64,000 bases of DNA from positions 1 through 64,000 of the forward strand of contig JAHEND010000002.1 of NCBI GenBank assembly GCA_024643325.1, written 5' to 3'. The position numbers and the translations under genes are program-made. The notes beneath the pieces are model-generated. The model was not told where the DNA came from. It saw nothing but the letters and a program-made list of their open reading frames with translations, and searched no databases. The stretch comes from Sediminicola sp. GTDB taxonomy: Bacteria; Bacteroidota; Bacteroidia; Flavobacteriales; Flavobacteriaceae. Below are positions 16,932 to 26,890 of the stretch, piece by piece (positions within the stretch are counted from its first letter, which is position 1; each line of letters starts with the position of its first letter).

Positions 16932-18907
16932 GAAAAATAATTATTCTTTTTGCTTTTTTGTTCATTAGCCCTAAAGGAATGGTATTTGGTCAAGATTTTT
17001 CTTTTCCAATGTCTGCTACTGAGGATCCTGTACAATGGACGCCATCTGTGACCAAAAAAAATGACAGTATATATATAATTTCATTAATTGGGACTATTGA
17101 AAAAGACTGGCATTTGTATTCTCAATATTCACCAGAAGGCGGGTCTCAACCAGCTATTTTTAATTTTGAAAATCAGAAGAATTCCTTTTTGTTGTTGGGT
17201 AATACTGAAGAAAGTCAGACACATAGTGAATATTCTGATGTTTTTAATGTCACAGAGATTTTTTTTAAAGACAGTGTAACCTTTAAACAACGCCTAGAAA
17301 TTAAGGACAAAGGGCTTTCAGAAATTTCATTTTCAATAGATTATCAGGTTTGTAAAGAAGTTTGTATTCCAAATATAATTCGCTTTACAGTTGCTTTGGA
17401 AACCGGAAAAGAAGTTACAGCACAAGCAGCTGCTATAAATAATTCAGATCAAGAAAAAACAACAGCTTTACTTTTGGACCTTAAATCCAAAGATCGTTTG
17501 GGTTCATTTATTACAAATGAAGACTCTGAGGGAGTGAATGGTTGGTGGAAGATATTTTTATTAGGCATGCTCGGCGGTTTTATTGCACTTCTTACGCCAT
17601 GTGTTTTTCCCATGATTCCATTAACAGTATCTTTTTTTACTAAAAGTTCAGCTAATAAAAGAAAAGGAATAGCCAATGCACTATGGTATGGTTTTTTTAT
17701 AGTGCTTATCTATGTTTTACTGTCACTTCCTTTTCATTTGTTTAATTCTTTAGATGCACAAATTCTAAACACTATAGCCACAAATATCTGGTTAAACCTT
17801 TTGTTTTTTGTCATATTTATATTCTTTGCTGGGTCATTTTTTGGTTTTTATGAATTGAATCTGCCTGCTTCATGGAGTAATAAAATAGATGCCTCTGCCT
17901 CAAGAATTGGTGGTGTTGTAGGTGTCTTTTTCATGGCACTCACCCTTGCTTTGGTCTCTTTTTCATGTACAGGACCTATTTTGGGAGGTCTCTTAGGGAG
18001 TACTACCTTAGCTGGTGGAGATGTAGCGACTAATTTAACAGTAGGAATGTTTGGTTTTGGATTAGCATTGGCTTTGCCTTTTGCCTTGTTTGCCTTGTTT
18101 CCTGGTTTATTGAGTGGTTTACCAAAATCAGGAGGCTGGATGATCACCGTCAAAGTGTTTTTGGGATTTCTAGAGTTAGGACTGGCATTTAAGTTTTTAT
18201 CCAATGCAGATTTAGTAGGGCATTGGGGCATTCTTAAGAGAGAAATCTTTTTAGGAATTTGGTTGTTGTTGTCTATTGGATTGGCAGCTTATTTATTAGG
18301 GGTATTTGACAAGGTAAAAAAGCCCATTCATTGGTCTAGATTTCCTTGGATTGCCGGATCCATAGTGTTTGGGTCTTTTTTATTATTAGGAATTTTCAAA
18401 AAACAAGATTTAGCTTGGTTAAGCGGTTTTCCTCCCCCAAGTTTTTACAGTGTTTACGCCCAAGAATCTGACTGTCCTTTAGGACTAAATTGCTACAAGG
18501 ATTTTGAGACAGGCTGGCGTGTTGCTCAAGAAGAAAATAAACCTATTCTATTAGATTTCACTGGCTGGGCCTGTGTGAATTGCAGGAGAATGGAAGAAAA
18601 TGTTTGGAGTGATCCATCGGTTTTCTCTTTGATTAATAAAGAGTTTGTGCTTATATCTCTTTATGTAGACGACCGTAAAGCGCTTCCCCTTTCAGACCAA
18701 TTTATTTTCACCTATCCCAGCGGCAGGCAAAAACCTATTGAAACGATTGGTCAAAAATGGGGTACCTTTCAGACCGTTAATTTTAATGCTGCTTCACAGC
18801 CTTATTATGTGCTTTTGTCTCCATCATTAGAAGTATTGGCTCCAGCCATTCAATATACTGACATACCGACCTACAAACAATGGCTTTTAGATGCCCTTAA
18901 CCAATAA
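16928..18907 (+). CDS. dsbD: Thiol:disulfide interchange protein DsbD
   Basis: 659 residues with the complete DsbD layout. After a signal peptide (cut near residue 21) comes an N-terminal periplasmic domain with cysteine pair C142/C146 (VCKEVCIP). An eight-helix membrane domain carries C225 (LLTPCVFPMIP) and C347 (SFSCTGPILG). The C-terminal thioredoxin domain has C549/C552 (GWACVNCRR). It passes electrons from cytoplasmic thioredoxin to periplasmic reductases. The N-domain pair has three residues between the cysteines. The start overlaps tilS by four bases, though the two functions are unrelated. Confidence 0.95.
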   Translation: MRKIIILFAFLFISPKGMVFGQDFSFPMSATEDPVQWTPSVTKKNDSIYIISLIGTIEKDWHLYSQYSPEGGSQPAIFNFENQKNSFLLLGNTEESQTHSEYSDVFNVTEIFFKDSVTFKQRLEIKDKGLSEISFSIDYQVCKEVCIPNIIRFTVALETGKEVTAQAAAINNSDQEKTTALLLDLKSKDRLGSFITNEDSEGVNGWWKIFLLGMLGGFIALLTPCVFPMIPLTVSFFTKSSANKRKGIANALWYGFFIVLIYVLLSLPFHLFNSLDAQILNTIATNIWLNLLFFVIFIFFAGSFFGFYELNLPASWSNKIDASASRIGGVVGVFFMALTLALVSFSCTGPILGGLLGSTTLAGGDVATNLTVGMFGFGLALALPFALFALFPGLLSGLPKSGGWMITVKVFLGFLELGLAFKFLSNADLVGHWGILKREIFLGIWLLLSIGLAAYLLGVFDKVKKPIHWSRFPWIAGSIVFGSFLLLGIFKKQDLAWLSGFPPPSFYSVYAQESDCPLGLNCYKDFETGWRVAQEENKPILLDFTGWACVNCRRMEENVWSDPSVFSLINKEFVLISLYVDDRKALPLSDQFIFTYPSGRQKPIETIGQKWGTFQTVNFNAASQPYYVLLSPSLEVLAPAIQYTDIPTYKQWLLDALNQ

Positions 18908-18939
18908 GATATTACCTATACTGATCTGATTACACCGTT

Positions 18940-21318
18940 ATGAAAAACATCAAAAGAATTTTAGTTTCAATAGTACTTATTGCCTTTGTATTTTTAATTG
19001 TTGCAGTGATTTCGGTACAATTGATGACTCCAGATTATAAAGGGACAAAGTATTTAGATGGACTGACAGAGGAAGTTGAAGTATATTATGACACATATGG
19101 GGTCCCTCATATTTATGGAAATACAGAGGAAGATGCCTTTAAATCTCTAGGCTATGTCCATGCTCAAGACAGGCTTTGGCAAATGGAAGTGCTCAGAAGA
19201 ATTGGCTCTGGGAGGCTCTCTGAACTCTTTGGATCTGATTTAATAGAAACAGACCGTCTCTTTCTTACCTTAGGGATAGACGCATCTAGTAAAAAGGCTG
19301 TAGCTCAATTAGACACATCTAGCCCTGAATATAAACTTTCCTTGGCTTATTTAAAGGGGGTAAATAAATTTGTTACTGACGGAACAACACCTGTGGAATT
19401 CTATTTAACAGGATTGGAAAAAACACTTTTTGAATTAAAGGACATATACAATATCCTTGGCTATATGTCTTTTAGTTTTGCTGTAGCCCAAAGGACAGAT
19501 CCTCTTTTATCTAATATTTATCATACACTTGGCGCTGATTATCTCAATGATTTAGAGATTGATTTTGATCCAAACACGGTGTCTATTCCTGTTTTTACTG
19601 CTGTAGAAGACCAAATAGCAACGCTTTTAGAAAAGGTACCTGCACCGCAATTCATTGGCAGTAATGCATGGGTCATTGGTGCAGAAAAAACCAAAAATGG
19701 GGAAGTTATTTTTGCCAATGATCCTCATATTGGTTATGCACAGCCTTCTGTTTGGTTTGAAGCACATATTGAGACACCTCAATATGAAAACTATGGATAT
19801 CACTTGGCTGGAATTCCATTTCCTCTTTTGGCGCATAACAGAAAAATGGCCTATGGACTCACTATGTTTGAGAACGACGATATTGATTTTTATCAAACCC
19901 AATCTCATGTCACAGATAGCAATGCTTACTTGTATGAAGGGGAGTGGCTCTCATTACAAATACAAGAAAAACAAATTAAAGTCAAAGACGCCAATCCAAT
20001 ATTATTTCAAGTAAAGTCTACCCTTCACGGTCCTTTAATGAACGATGTTATTGATGGCGTTGCATTAGATAAACCTTTAAGTATGTCCTGGGTGTATACC
20101 CAGAGGCCTAATAAAGTATTAAATGCCCTGTACAGCATATCACATGCAGCAGATAAGAATTCATTTAAAATAGCTTTACCTAATATTCATGCACCTGGCC
20201 TTAATGTGATGTATGGAGATAGAGAGGGAAATATTGCTTGGTGGGCTACAGCAGCACTTTATGAACTTCCATCTGGTATCTCCTCTAAATTTGTGTTAGA
20301 CGGTTCCACTGCAGCGCAAGAAAAAATAAGATTTACAGATTTTTCTGAAAATCCTATGTCTGAAAATCCACCATGGAACTATGTGTATTCTGCCAACAAC
20401 GCCCCATTATTTCCTTCGGGAAAAACATACCCCGGATATTACTTACCAGAAAACAGGGCCAAGAGAATTGTAACACTTTTGGATTCAAAAAGGGATTGGG
20501 ATAAATCTAGCGTTTCAGAGATGATTTTAGACCACACTTCTTCAGTAAATGCTGAAATTATAGCAGACTTTAATAGTGCTCTAAAGGAAGATTCCTCATT
20601 TTTAACTTCTTTAAGTGAAGACGAGCAGTGGGCATATAATGATTTGCAATCTTGGGAAGGTGATTATCCCGAATCGACCACAGCAGCTGCTTTATTCCAT
20701 AAGTGGGAATATTATTTTCTAAAGGCTGTATTCCTAGATGAGCTTGGAGAAACACAATTTAAGGCCATTCAATCCACACATTTTTTTAAAAGGGCTATTG
20801 CCCCTATGGCTAAAAAGGCAGAAAGCATTTGGTTTGACAACAGCATTACTGCTGAAACAGAAACCAAAGCAGACTTGCTAAAATCTTCCTTTAAAATAGC
20901 TTTTAAAGATCTTTCTGATAGTTTTGGAAATGACCCCAAGCAATGGAATTGGGGTAAAATTCACACCGTAGAACACGAACATCCCATAGGAAAAATAGCA
21001 GCTTTGAGAAGCTTTTTTAATGTAGGTCCTTTTCCCATTAGCGGATCTAAGGAGGTTATTAATAATACTGGTTTTAGTTATACTGAGTCTGGTGGCTTTA
21101 AAGTGAATCAAGGTCCTTCAACCAGAAGGGTGATTGATTTCTCAGATATAGAACACGCACTGGGGATTTTACCTACTGGGCAATCAGGAAACCCATTTAG
21201 CGCTCACTATGAAGATCAGGCACAGCTTTACAGAAATGGTGGTTTCAGAACCTTGTTACTCAATAAAGCGGAGATTAAAAACCTGTCTACTAAATTGGTT
21301 TTGAAACCCGCTAAATAA
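18940..21318 (+). CDS. Penicillin acylase family (Ntn-hydrolase) amidase
   Basis: A 792-residue S45-family protein with an N-terminal membrane/signal segment at about 7-27. Such enzymes are made as one chain and self-cleave before a serine that becomes the N-terminal nucleophile. Here that is S241, in FIGSNAWVIGAEKT, followed by the usual NDPHIGYAQPSVWFEAH. An alpha part of about 200 residues and a beta part of about 550 result. Possible substrates are acylated amino acids, acyl-homoserine lactones or beta-lactams; none can be chosen from sequence. It lies 32 bases after dsbD and may be co-transcribed with it. Confidence 0.9.
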   Translation: MKNIKRILVSIVLIAFVFLIVAVISVQLMTPDYKGTKYLDGLTEEVEVYYDTYGVPHIYGNTEEDAFKSLGYVHAQDRLWQMEVLRRIGSGRLSELFGSDLIETDRLFLTLGIDASSKKAVAQLDTSSPEYKLSLAYLKGVNKFVTDGTTPVEFYLTGLEKTLFELKDIYNILGYMSFSFAVAQRTDPLLSNIYHTLGADYLNDLEIDFDPNTVSIPVFTAVEDQIATLLEKVPAPQFIGSNAWVIGAEKTKNGEVIFANDPHIGYAQPSVWFEAHIETPQYENYGYHLAGIPFPLLAHNRKMAYGLTMFENDDIDFYQTQSHVTDSNAYLYEGEWLSLQIQEKQIKVKDANPILFQVKSTLHGPLMNDVIDGVALDKPLSMSWVYTQRPNKVLNALYSISHAADKNSFKIALPNIHAPGLNVMYGDREGNIAWWATAALYELPSGISSKFVLDGSTAAQEKIRFTDFSENPMSENPPWNYVYSANNAPLFPSGKTYPGYYLPENRAKRIVTLLDSKRDWDKSSVSEMILDHTSSVNAEIIADFNSALKEDSSFLTSLSEDEQWAYNDLQSWEGDYPESTTAAALFHKWEYYFLKAVFLDELGETQFKAIQSTHFFKRAIAPMAKKAESIWFDNSITAETETKADLLKSSFKIAFKDLSDSFGNDPKQWNWGKIHTVEHEHPIGKIAALRSFFNVGPFPISGSKEVINNTGFSYTESGGFKVNQGPSTRRVIDFSDIEHALGILPTGQSGNPFSAHYEDQAQLYRNGGFRTLLLNKAEIKNLSTKLVLKPAK

Positions 21319-21328
21319 TTCGTCTCTG

Positions 21329-21431
21329 TTATTCTAATTTATAACTCACCACAAAAGTATAATTATAAAACTCATTCATCCCAGTCAGTTCGCTTTTTAT
21401 AGAGTGATCTCTTCTCCGTAGATACTTTTAG
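21329..21431 (-). pseudogene. Possible C-terminal remnant of an outer-membrane beta-barrel gene
   Basis: Within the 138-base gap before yifB, the minus strand encodes a C-terminus-like peptide ending MNEFYNYTFVVSYKLE and a stop (21329-21331). It resembles the last two strands and terminal residues of Bacteroidota outer-membrane barrels. Just upstream, a neighbouring frame reads RSLYKKRTDWDE and then stops at the point where the first frame takes over, as expected after a one-base frameshift in a decayed gene. The fragment is only about 34 codons and no parent family is identified, so chance cannot be excluded. Confidence 0.3.
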
Positions 21432-21456
21432 TTACCTTATCTCAAAATGATATAAG

Positions 21457-23025
21457 ATGCTTACTAAACTTTATGGAAGTGCTGTATTTGGCATTAGTGC
21501 AGTGGCCATTACTATAGAGGTTCACATTGCTATTGGTATTGGATATCATTTAGTTGGAATGCCAGACAATGCATTCAAAGAGAGTCATTATAGGATTGCA
21601 GCAGCACTTTTAAACAATGGCTATAGAATTCCAGGTAAAAAAATCACTATTAATATGGCCCCTGCGGCCCTAAAAAAAGAAGGTGCTGCTTATGACCTTA
21701 CACTGGCTCTTGGAATTCTATTGGCTTCTTCACAGTTAAAAGGACTAGATTTAAAAGATTATTTAATTATGGGAGAATTGTCCCTGGATGGAAGTATTCT
21801 CCCGGTAAAAGGTGTTTTGGCTATGGCTATTCAAGCTTTAGAAGAGGGCTTTAAGGGCATAGTAATACCAAAGGAAAACGCAGCAGAAGCAGGATTGATT
21901 GAAGGGATAGCGATCATTGGAGTGTCACACCTTACTGAAGTAGTGCACTTTTTTAGCCATGCTTCCCATCAGAAATCATTTTTTAATCATAAGAGTTCTA
22001 ATGAAAGTATTAGCACAGATGCCCTTAAAGTTCAAAAATCATTAATTGTTAAAACAAATAGACCTTCACTTTGTTTTAGTGAAGTTAAGGGGCAAGAAGG
22101 CGTTAAACGTGCTATGGAGGTTGCTGCATCAGGAGGGCATAATATTTTGTTGATTGGGCCTCCTGGAGCAGGGAAAACAATGATTTCGAAAAGGCTTCCC
22201 TCTATTTTACCAGAGATGAATTTTCAAGAAGCCTTGGAAACTACAAAGATTCATTCTGTGGCAGGAATATTAGAAACTCATGGGCTGTTAAGTAAGCGAC
22301 CATTTAGAAGTCCACATCATTCTATTTCAGACGTTGCCCTAGTTGGAGGAGGAAGCTTTCCTCAGCCAGGTGAAATTTCTTTGGCCCATAATGGAGTACT
22401 TTTTTTAGATGAATTGCCAGAATTTAAAAAGGGGGTTCTTGAGGTGCTAAGACAACCCTTAGAAGATCGAAAAATAACAATATCCCGTGCCAAATACACC
22501 ATAAGTTATCCGGCAAGTTTTATGTTAGTAGCGAGTATGAATCCAAGCCCATCGAGTCATTTTTCTAACCAAAACTCTTTGTATGAGTCTAGTGTTCATG
22601 AGGCTCAGCGCTACGTTTCTAAGATTTCTGGACCTCTTTTGGACAGGATAGACATTCAATTAGAAGTTCAGGCAGTGTCTTATGAAAAATTATCAGGAGT
22701 TTCAATGTCTGAGACCAGTGCTGTTATTTTAAAACGTGTTGAGAAATCTAGAGACATTCAATTGAATCGTTTTAAAGACATAGATGGGGTTTTTCACAAT
22801 GCACAAATGGACATTAATGAGATTCAAAAATTTTGTAAATTAAATAAAGACAGTCAGTCTCTAATTAAATCTACCATGAAGCGATTGTCTTTTTCTGCTA
22901 GGGCATACAATCGCATTATCAAAGTAGCCAGGACCATAGCAGATTTAGAGGGTGAAATTGAGATTCAAAGCGTTCATATTGCAGAAGCCATTCAATACAG
23001 AACTATGGATAGGAATACCAATTAG
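21457..23025 (+). CDS. YifB/ComM family Mg-chelatase-like AAA+ ATPase
   Basis: A 522-residue protein. The N-terminal ChlI/Lon-like domain (residues 1-165) has GELSLDGSILPVKGVL and IPKENAAEA. The AAA+ module has Walker A GPPGAGKT at 234-241 and LFLDELPEF as Walker B. A C-terminal Mg-chelatase domain follows with SFSARAYNRIIKVARTIADL. ComM in naturally competent bacteria is a helicase that aids branch migration during transformation; its role in non-competent hosts is unclear. The family is certain. Confidence 0.93.
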   Translation: MLTKLYGSAVFGISAVAITIEVHIAIGIGYHLVGMPDNAFKESHYRIAAALLNNGYRIPGKKITINMAPAALKKEGAAYDLTLALGILLASSQLKGLDLKDYLIMGELSLDGSILPVKGVLAMAIQALEEGFKGIVIPKENAAEAGLIEGIAIIGVSHLTEVVHFFSHASHQKSFFNHKSSNESISTDALKVQKSLIVKTNRPSLCFSEVKGQEGVKRAMEVAASGGHNILLIGPPGAGKTMISKRLPSILPEMNFQEALETTKIHSVAGILETHGLLSKRPFRSPHHSISDVALVGGGSFPQPGEISLAHNGVLFLDELPEFKKGVLEVLRQPLEDRKITISRAKYTISYPASFMLVASMNPSPSSHFSNQNSLYESSVHEAQRYVSKISGPLLDRIDIQLEVQAVSYEKLSGVSMSETSAVILKRVEKSRDIQLNRFKDIDGVFHNAQMDINEIQKFCKLNKDSQSLIKSTMKRLSFSARAYNRIIKVARTIADLEGEIEIQSVHIAEAIQYRTMDRNTN

Positions 23026-23048
23026 TTTTTTTGGTATAATTTTCAAAC

Positions 23049-23183
23049 TTATATTAAATTTTGACAGTGTTTTCTTAAAATTTTCTCAATCATAACTAGG
23101 TGGTTTTCACATAATAGAACACCAAATTTGAAATATACTTCTTTTGGGTTTGCTAAACTCAGACTACAATCATAACAAACCAT
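23049..23183 (-). CDS. Small putative zinc-finger protein, 44 residues
   Basis: A short ORF converging on yifB, with 23 bases between the stop codons. It begins MVCYDCSLSLANPKEV and carries cysteines at 3, 6 and 25 and histidine at 28, giving C-x2-C-x18-C-x2-H, a complete four-ligand zinc site of treble-clef or LIM-like spacing. A helix-forming tail (LVMIEKILRKHC) follows. The start is fixed by an in-frame stop eight codons upstream; the bases before it (GAAAAAAATA) are purine-rich. I do not recognise the family. The ligand pattern in such a short AT-rich ORF argues strongly against chance. It could bind nucleic acid or protein. Confidence 0.6.
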   Translation of the reverse strand: MVCYDCSLSLANPKEVYFKFGVLLCENHLVMIEKILRKHCQNLI

Positions 23184-23473
23184 TATTTTTTTTTCTAATA
23201 TACCTCAATCATTTATAGGGGCATTCTTTGCTCGTTAATCGGTTAATATATTAGATAAACAGCATATGAACTTTTATTATGTTAGATCATCATTGTTAAT
23301 TTGTTTTATTGAATATGATAAAAAAAATAATTTAAACAATTATTAATCAGCATCTTAAGATGTATTTTAAGTACTTGAATACAGACCAATGTAATAAGCA
23401 TAATTCTCTAAGAATTAGAATAAGTTAAATTTGATAGTTAAAGTAAAATGGAATTTTATAATTTGAAGCTATT
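23184..23473. other. 290-base divergent leader between the zinc-finger ORF and ilvD
   Basis: A very AT-rich region with no further gene of convincing quality. It contains a 26-codon ORF (23266-23346), a 12-base palindrome CATCTTAAGATG (23351-23362) and a TAAATTTG box (23426-23433) without a clear -33 partner. Its length suggests a regulated leader for the branched-chain amino acid operon, but no classical terminator hairpin is present. Confidence 0.5.
23266..23346 (+). CDS. Candidate leader peptide of the ilv operon
   Basis: A 26-codon ORF starting ATG with MNFYYVRSSLLICFIEYD. It holds one valine, three leucines and two isoleucines, four of them clustered in LLICFI, ahead of the ilvD-ilvB-ilvN-ilvC operon. 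This is the kind of run used in attenuation by branched-chain amino acids. Against it, there is no clear GC-rich terminator or antiterminator between it and ilvD, and the base composition alone favours Leu, Ile and Asn codons. It is a weak candidate that rests on position and codon clustering. Confidence 0.3.
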   Translation: MNFYYVRSSLLICFIEYDKKNNLNNY

Positions 23474-25156
23474 ATGGCAAAAGAATTAAATAAATACAGT
23501 AAAAACGTTACCCAGGATCCTACTCAACCGGCTTCTCAAGCAATGCTTCACGCTATTGGCCTTTCCAAAGAAGATCTTAAAAAACCAATGATTGGTATTG
23601 GGAGTACAGGATATGAGGGCAACCCCTGCAATATGCATTTAAATGACTTGGCTAAAGAAGTGAAAATCGGGGTTCAAAAAGCCAATCTTACCGGACTTAT
23701 TTTTAATACCATCGGGGTAAGTGACGGGATTTCTATGGGGACTTTTGGAATGCGCTACTCATTGCCTTCTAGAGACATTATTGCAGATTCTATGGAAACC
23801 GTAGTTCAAGCAATGAACTATGATGGTTTGGTTACCATAGTTGGTTGTGATAAAAATATGCCAGGTGCTTTAATGGCTATGATTAGATTGAATAGGCCTT
23901 CTATAATGGTTTATGGAGGAACTATAGCTTCTGGTTGTGCAAGGGGGAAAAAATTAGATGTTGTATCTGCTTTTGAAGCATGGGGAGAGAAAGTTGCTGG
24001 AACTATAAATGAAGAAGCGTATCAAGAGGTTATTGAAAATGCTTGTCCTGGAGCTGGTGCTTGTGGTGGAATGTACACTGCAAATACAATGGCTAGTGCT
24101 ATTGAAGCTTTAGGTATGACCTTGCCTTATAATTCCTCAAATCCTGCCACGGGTAATGAGAAGCCATTGGATTGTATGGCATCGGGCGAAGCCTTAAAAT
24201 TGTTAATTGAAAAAGACTTAAAACCTTTAGATATTATCACCAAAAAGTCTCTTGAAAATGCGGTGAAACTAATCATCGTATTAGGAGGTTCAACCAATGC
24301 TGTATTGCACTTTTTGGCTATTGCAAAAACCGCTAATATTGATTTTACGCTAGAGGATTTTACTAGAATATCAAGTGAAACTCCATTTCTTGCAGATCTC
24401 AAACCTAGTGGTAAATATCTTATGGAAGATTTGCATCGTGTGGGAGGTATTCCAGCAGTGATGAAATTTATGCTTCAAAACGGAATGCTTCACGGAGATT
24501 GTATGACGGTTACTGGAAAGACAATTGCAGAAAATCTTGAATCTGTTCCAGACCTATTAAAAGACCAAGATGTTATAAGACCACTTAATGCACCCATAAA
24601 AGAAACAGGACATATTAGAATTCTTTATGGTAATCTAGCGGAAGAGGGTGCAGTGGCAAAAATCACTGGAAAAGAAGGTGTATATTTTCAAGGTCCTGCA
24701 AAGGTGTATGATGGAGAATTTTTAGCCAATGACGGAATAAAAGCAGGTGAGGTTAAAAAAGGAGATGTTGTGGTGATTCGCTATGAAGGACCGAAGGGAG
24801 GACCAGGAATGCCAGAAATGTTAAAGCCTACTGCAGCTATTATGGGAGCGGGATTAGGTAAAGACGTCGCATTAATTACAGATGGTCGTTTTTCTGGAGG
24901 TACCCACGGATTTGTAGTAGGGCATGTGTCGCCAGAAGCTCAAGTTGGAGGGGCTATTGGATTGGTTCAAGATGGAGACATTATTACTATAGATGCTAGA
25001 TCAAACACCATTTCATTGGATATAGATTTAGCAGAACTCAACCAGCGAAAAGCGGCTTGGGTAACGCCTGAACTGAAAGTCAGTAGCGGTAGTTTATATA
25101 AATTCGCGAACATCGTTTCTTCTGCGTCTAAGGGCTGTGTAACAGATGTTTTTTAA
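23474..25156 (+). CDS. ilvD: Dihydroxy-acid dehydratase
   Basis: A 560-residue IlvD/Edd enzyme that dehydrates the dihydroxy acids of valine and isoleucine synthesis to 2-oxo acids. Iron-sulfur cluster cysteines appear in VGCDKNMPG and in [18 protein letters not shown]. The conserved [20 protein letters not shown] lies near the C-terminus. It is first in the ilvD-ilvB-ilvN-ilvC operon, with 12 bases to ilvB. The 290-base region upstream probably holds the operon control. Confidence 0.97.
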   Translation: MAKELNKYSKNVTQDPTQPASQAMLHAIGLSKEDLKKPMIGIGSTGYEGNPCNMHLNDLAKEVKIGVQKANLTGLIFNTIGVSDGISMGTFGMRYSLPSRDIIADSMETVVQAMNYDGLVTIVGCDKNMPGALMAMIRLNRPSIMVYGGTIASGCARGKKLDVVSAFEAWGEKVAGTINEEAYQEVIENACPGAGACGGMYTANTMASAIEALGMTLPYNSSNPATGNEKPLDCMASGEALKLLIEKDLKPLDIITKKSLENAVKLIIVLGGSTNAVLHFLAIAKTANIDFTLEDFTRISSETPFLADLKPSGKYLMEDLHRVGGIPAVMKFMLQNGMLHGDCMTVTGKTIAENLESVPDLLKDQDVIRPLNAPIKETGHIRILYGNLAEEGAVAKITGKEGVYFQGPAKVYDGEFLANDGIKAGEVKKGDVVVIRYEGPKGGPGMPEMLKPTAAIMGAGLGKDVALITDGRFSGGTHGFVVGHVSPEAQVGGAIGLVQDGDIITIDARSNTISLDIDLAELNQRKAAWVTPELKVSSGSLYKFANIVSSASKGCVTDVF

Positions 25157-25168
25157 TTAATTAGACCA

Positions 25169-26884
25169 ATGACAACAACGACAAATCCATCTAAAAAAAT
25201 GAAAATATCTGGAGCAGAGGCTATTATTCATTGTCTCTTGGCGGAGGGAGTAGATCTTATATACGGATATCCTGGCGGTGCTATTATGCCAGTTTATGAT
25301 GAATTATATAAATTCCAGGATAAACTTACTCATATACTTACTAGGCACGAACAAGGGGCTACTCATGCAGCCCAAGGATACGCGAGAGTGAGTGGAAATG
25401 TAGGCGTAGCTATTGCTACTTCAGGTCCAGGAGCAACTAATTTAGTCACTGGATTGGCTGACGCTCAAATAGATTCTACACCAATGGTTTGTATTACAGG
25501 CCAGGTGGGAAGACATTTATTGGGTACAGACGCCTTTCAGGAAACGGATATTATTGGTATTTCTACTCCAGTCACTAAGTGGAATTATCAAATTACAGAG
25601 GCCAGTGAGATCCCTGAGATTTTAGCCAAAGCATTTTATATTGCACGATCAGGAAGACCAGGCCCTGTGCTTATAGATATTACTAAAAATGCGCAATTTG
25701 ATTCTTTAGATTTTCACTATGAAAAATGCACTAAGGTAAGGAGTTATGTCCCTACACCAGTGGCCTCTAAAGAGAGTCTGTCTAAAGCAGCAGTCCTAAT
25801 CAATGAAGCTAAAAAACCATTCATCATTTTTGGACAAGGGGTCATATTGTCAGAGGCTGAAAAGGAATTAAAGGATTTTGTAGAAAAATCAGGAATACCA
25901 GCTGCTTGGACTGTTTTAGGTTTGTCTGCTTTAGATACCAGTCACCCCCTGAATGTAGGAATGGTTGGGATGCATGGTAATTATGGCCCGAATATGCTTA
26001 CCAATGAGTGCGATGTATTAATTACTATTGGTATGCGCTTTGACGACAGGGTGACGGGTAATTTAGAGACTTATGCTAAGCAAGCTAAAGTGATTCATTT
26101 TGAGATTGACCCAGCAGAGGTTGATAAGAATGTAAAGACTACTGTAGCGGTACTTGGAGATGCAAAAGCAAGTCTGAGAGATATACTTCCTTTAATCAAT
26201 GAAAACAGTCATGAAGCTTGGTTGAAAAATTTTCATGAGTACTATGAGATTGAGTACAATGAAGTAATTAAAAATGATATTTACCCAACCAAGCCTGGCC
26301 TTACCATGGGAGAAGCCATTAGAATACTCAATGAAAAGAGTGAAAACAAGGCTGTCATAGTTACAGATGTAGGACAACACCAGATGATTGCTTGCAGGTA
26401 TGCTGGCTTTTCTCAAACAAAAAGTAATGTAACTTCAGGAGGTTTAGGAACAATGGGTTTTGCTCTTCCAGCTGCCATAGGTGCAAAAATGGGTGCTCCA
26501 GACAGAGAAGTAGTAGCTATTATTGGAGATGGAGGTTACCAAATGACTATTCAAGAATTAGGGACTATTTTCCAAAATAAGACTGCCGTAAAAATCATGG
26601 TACTCAATAACGAGCATCTCGGTATGGTTAGACAATGGCAAGAATTATTTTTTGAAAGTAGGTACGCTTCTACTGTTATGAGTAATCCTGACTTTGTTAA
26701 GATTGCTGCAGGTTATGACATTGAGGCGGCAAGAGTTAGTGAAAGAGATCAACTGTCTGGTGCCATAGAGAAAATGATGGCACACAAGGGTCCTTACTTT
26801 TTAGAGGTTTGTGTAGAAAATGAACATAACGTATTTCCAATGATACCCTCTGGAGCATCCGTTTCAGATATTAGACTAAAATAG
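25169..26884 (+). CDS. ilvB: Acetolactate synthase large subunit
   Basis: A 571-residue thiamine diphosphate enzyme that joins two pyruvates, or pyruvate and 2-oxobutyrate, in the first common step of valine/leucine and isoleucine synthesis. The catalytic glutamate region is TRHEQGATHAAQGYARVSG. The central FAD-binding region follows, and the C-terminal ThDP/Mg motif is GDGGYQMTIQELGT, then NNEHLGMVRQWQ. Neighbours ilvD (12 bases upstream) and ilvN (six bases downstream) confirm the biosynthetic AHAS type rather than a catabolic acetolactate synthase. Confidence 0.97.
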   Translation: MTTTTNPSKKMKISGAEAIIHCLLAEGVDLIYGYPGGAIMPVYDELYKFQDKLTHILTRHEQGATHAAQGYARVSGNVGVAIATSGPGATNLVTGLADAQIDSTPMVCITGQVGRHLLGTDAFQETDIIGISTPVTKWNYQITEASEIPEILAKAFYIARSGRPGPVLIDITKNAQFDSLDFHYEKCTKVRSYVPTPVASKESLSKAAVLINEAKKPFIIFGQGVILSEAEKELKDFVEKSGIPAAWTVLGLSALDTSHPLNVGMVGMHGNYGPNMLTNECDVLITIGMRFDDRVTGNLETYAKQAKVIHFEIDPAEVDKNVKTTVAVLGDAKASLRDILPLINENSHEAWLKNFHEYYEIEYNEVIKNDIYPTKPGLTMGEAIRILNEKSENKAVIVTDVGQHQMIACRYAGFSQTKSNVTSGGLGTMGFALPAAIGAKMGAPDREVVAIIGDGGYQMTIQELGTIFQNKTAVKIMVLNNEHLGMVRQWQELFFESRYASTVMSNPDFVKIAAGYDIEAARVSERDQLSGAIEKMMAHKGPYFLEVCVENEHNVFPMIPSGASVSDIRLK

Positions 26885-26890
26885 CAAAAG

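Noticed and set aside
23351-23362. CATCTTAAGATG palindrome as an ilv terminator or antiterminator
   Set aside because: It has no loop and no T-run, so it cannot be a rho-independent terminator. It may still be a protein site.
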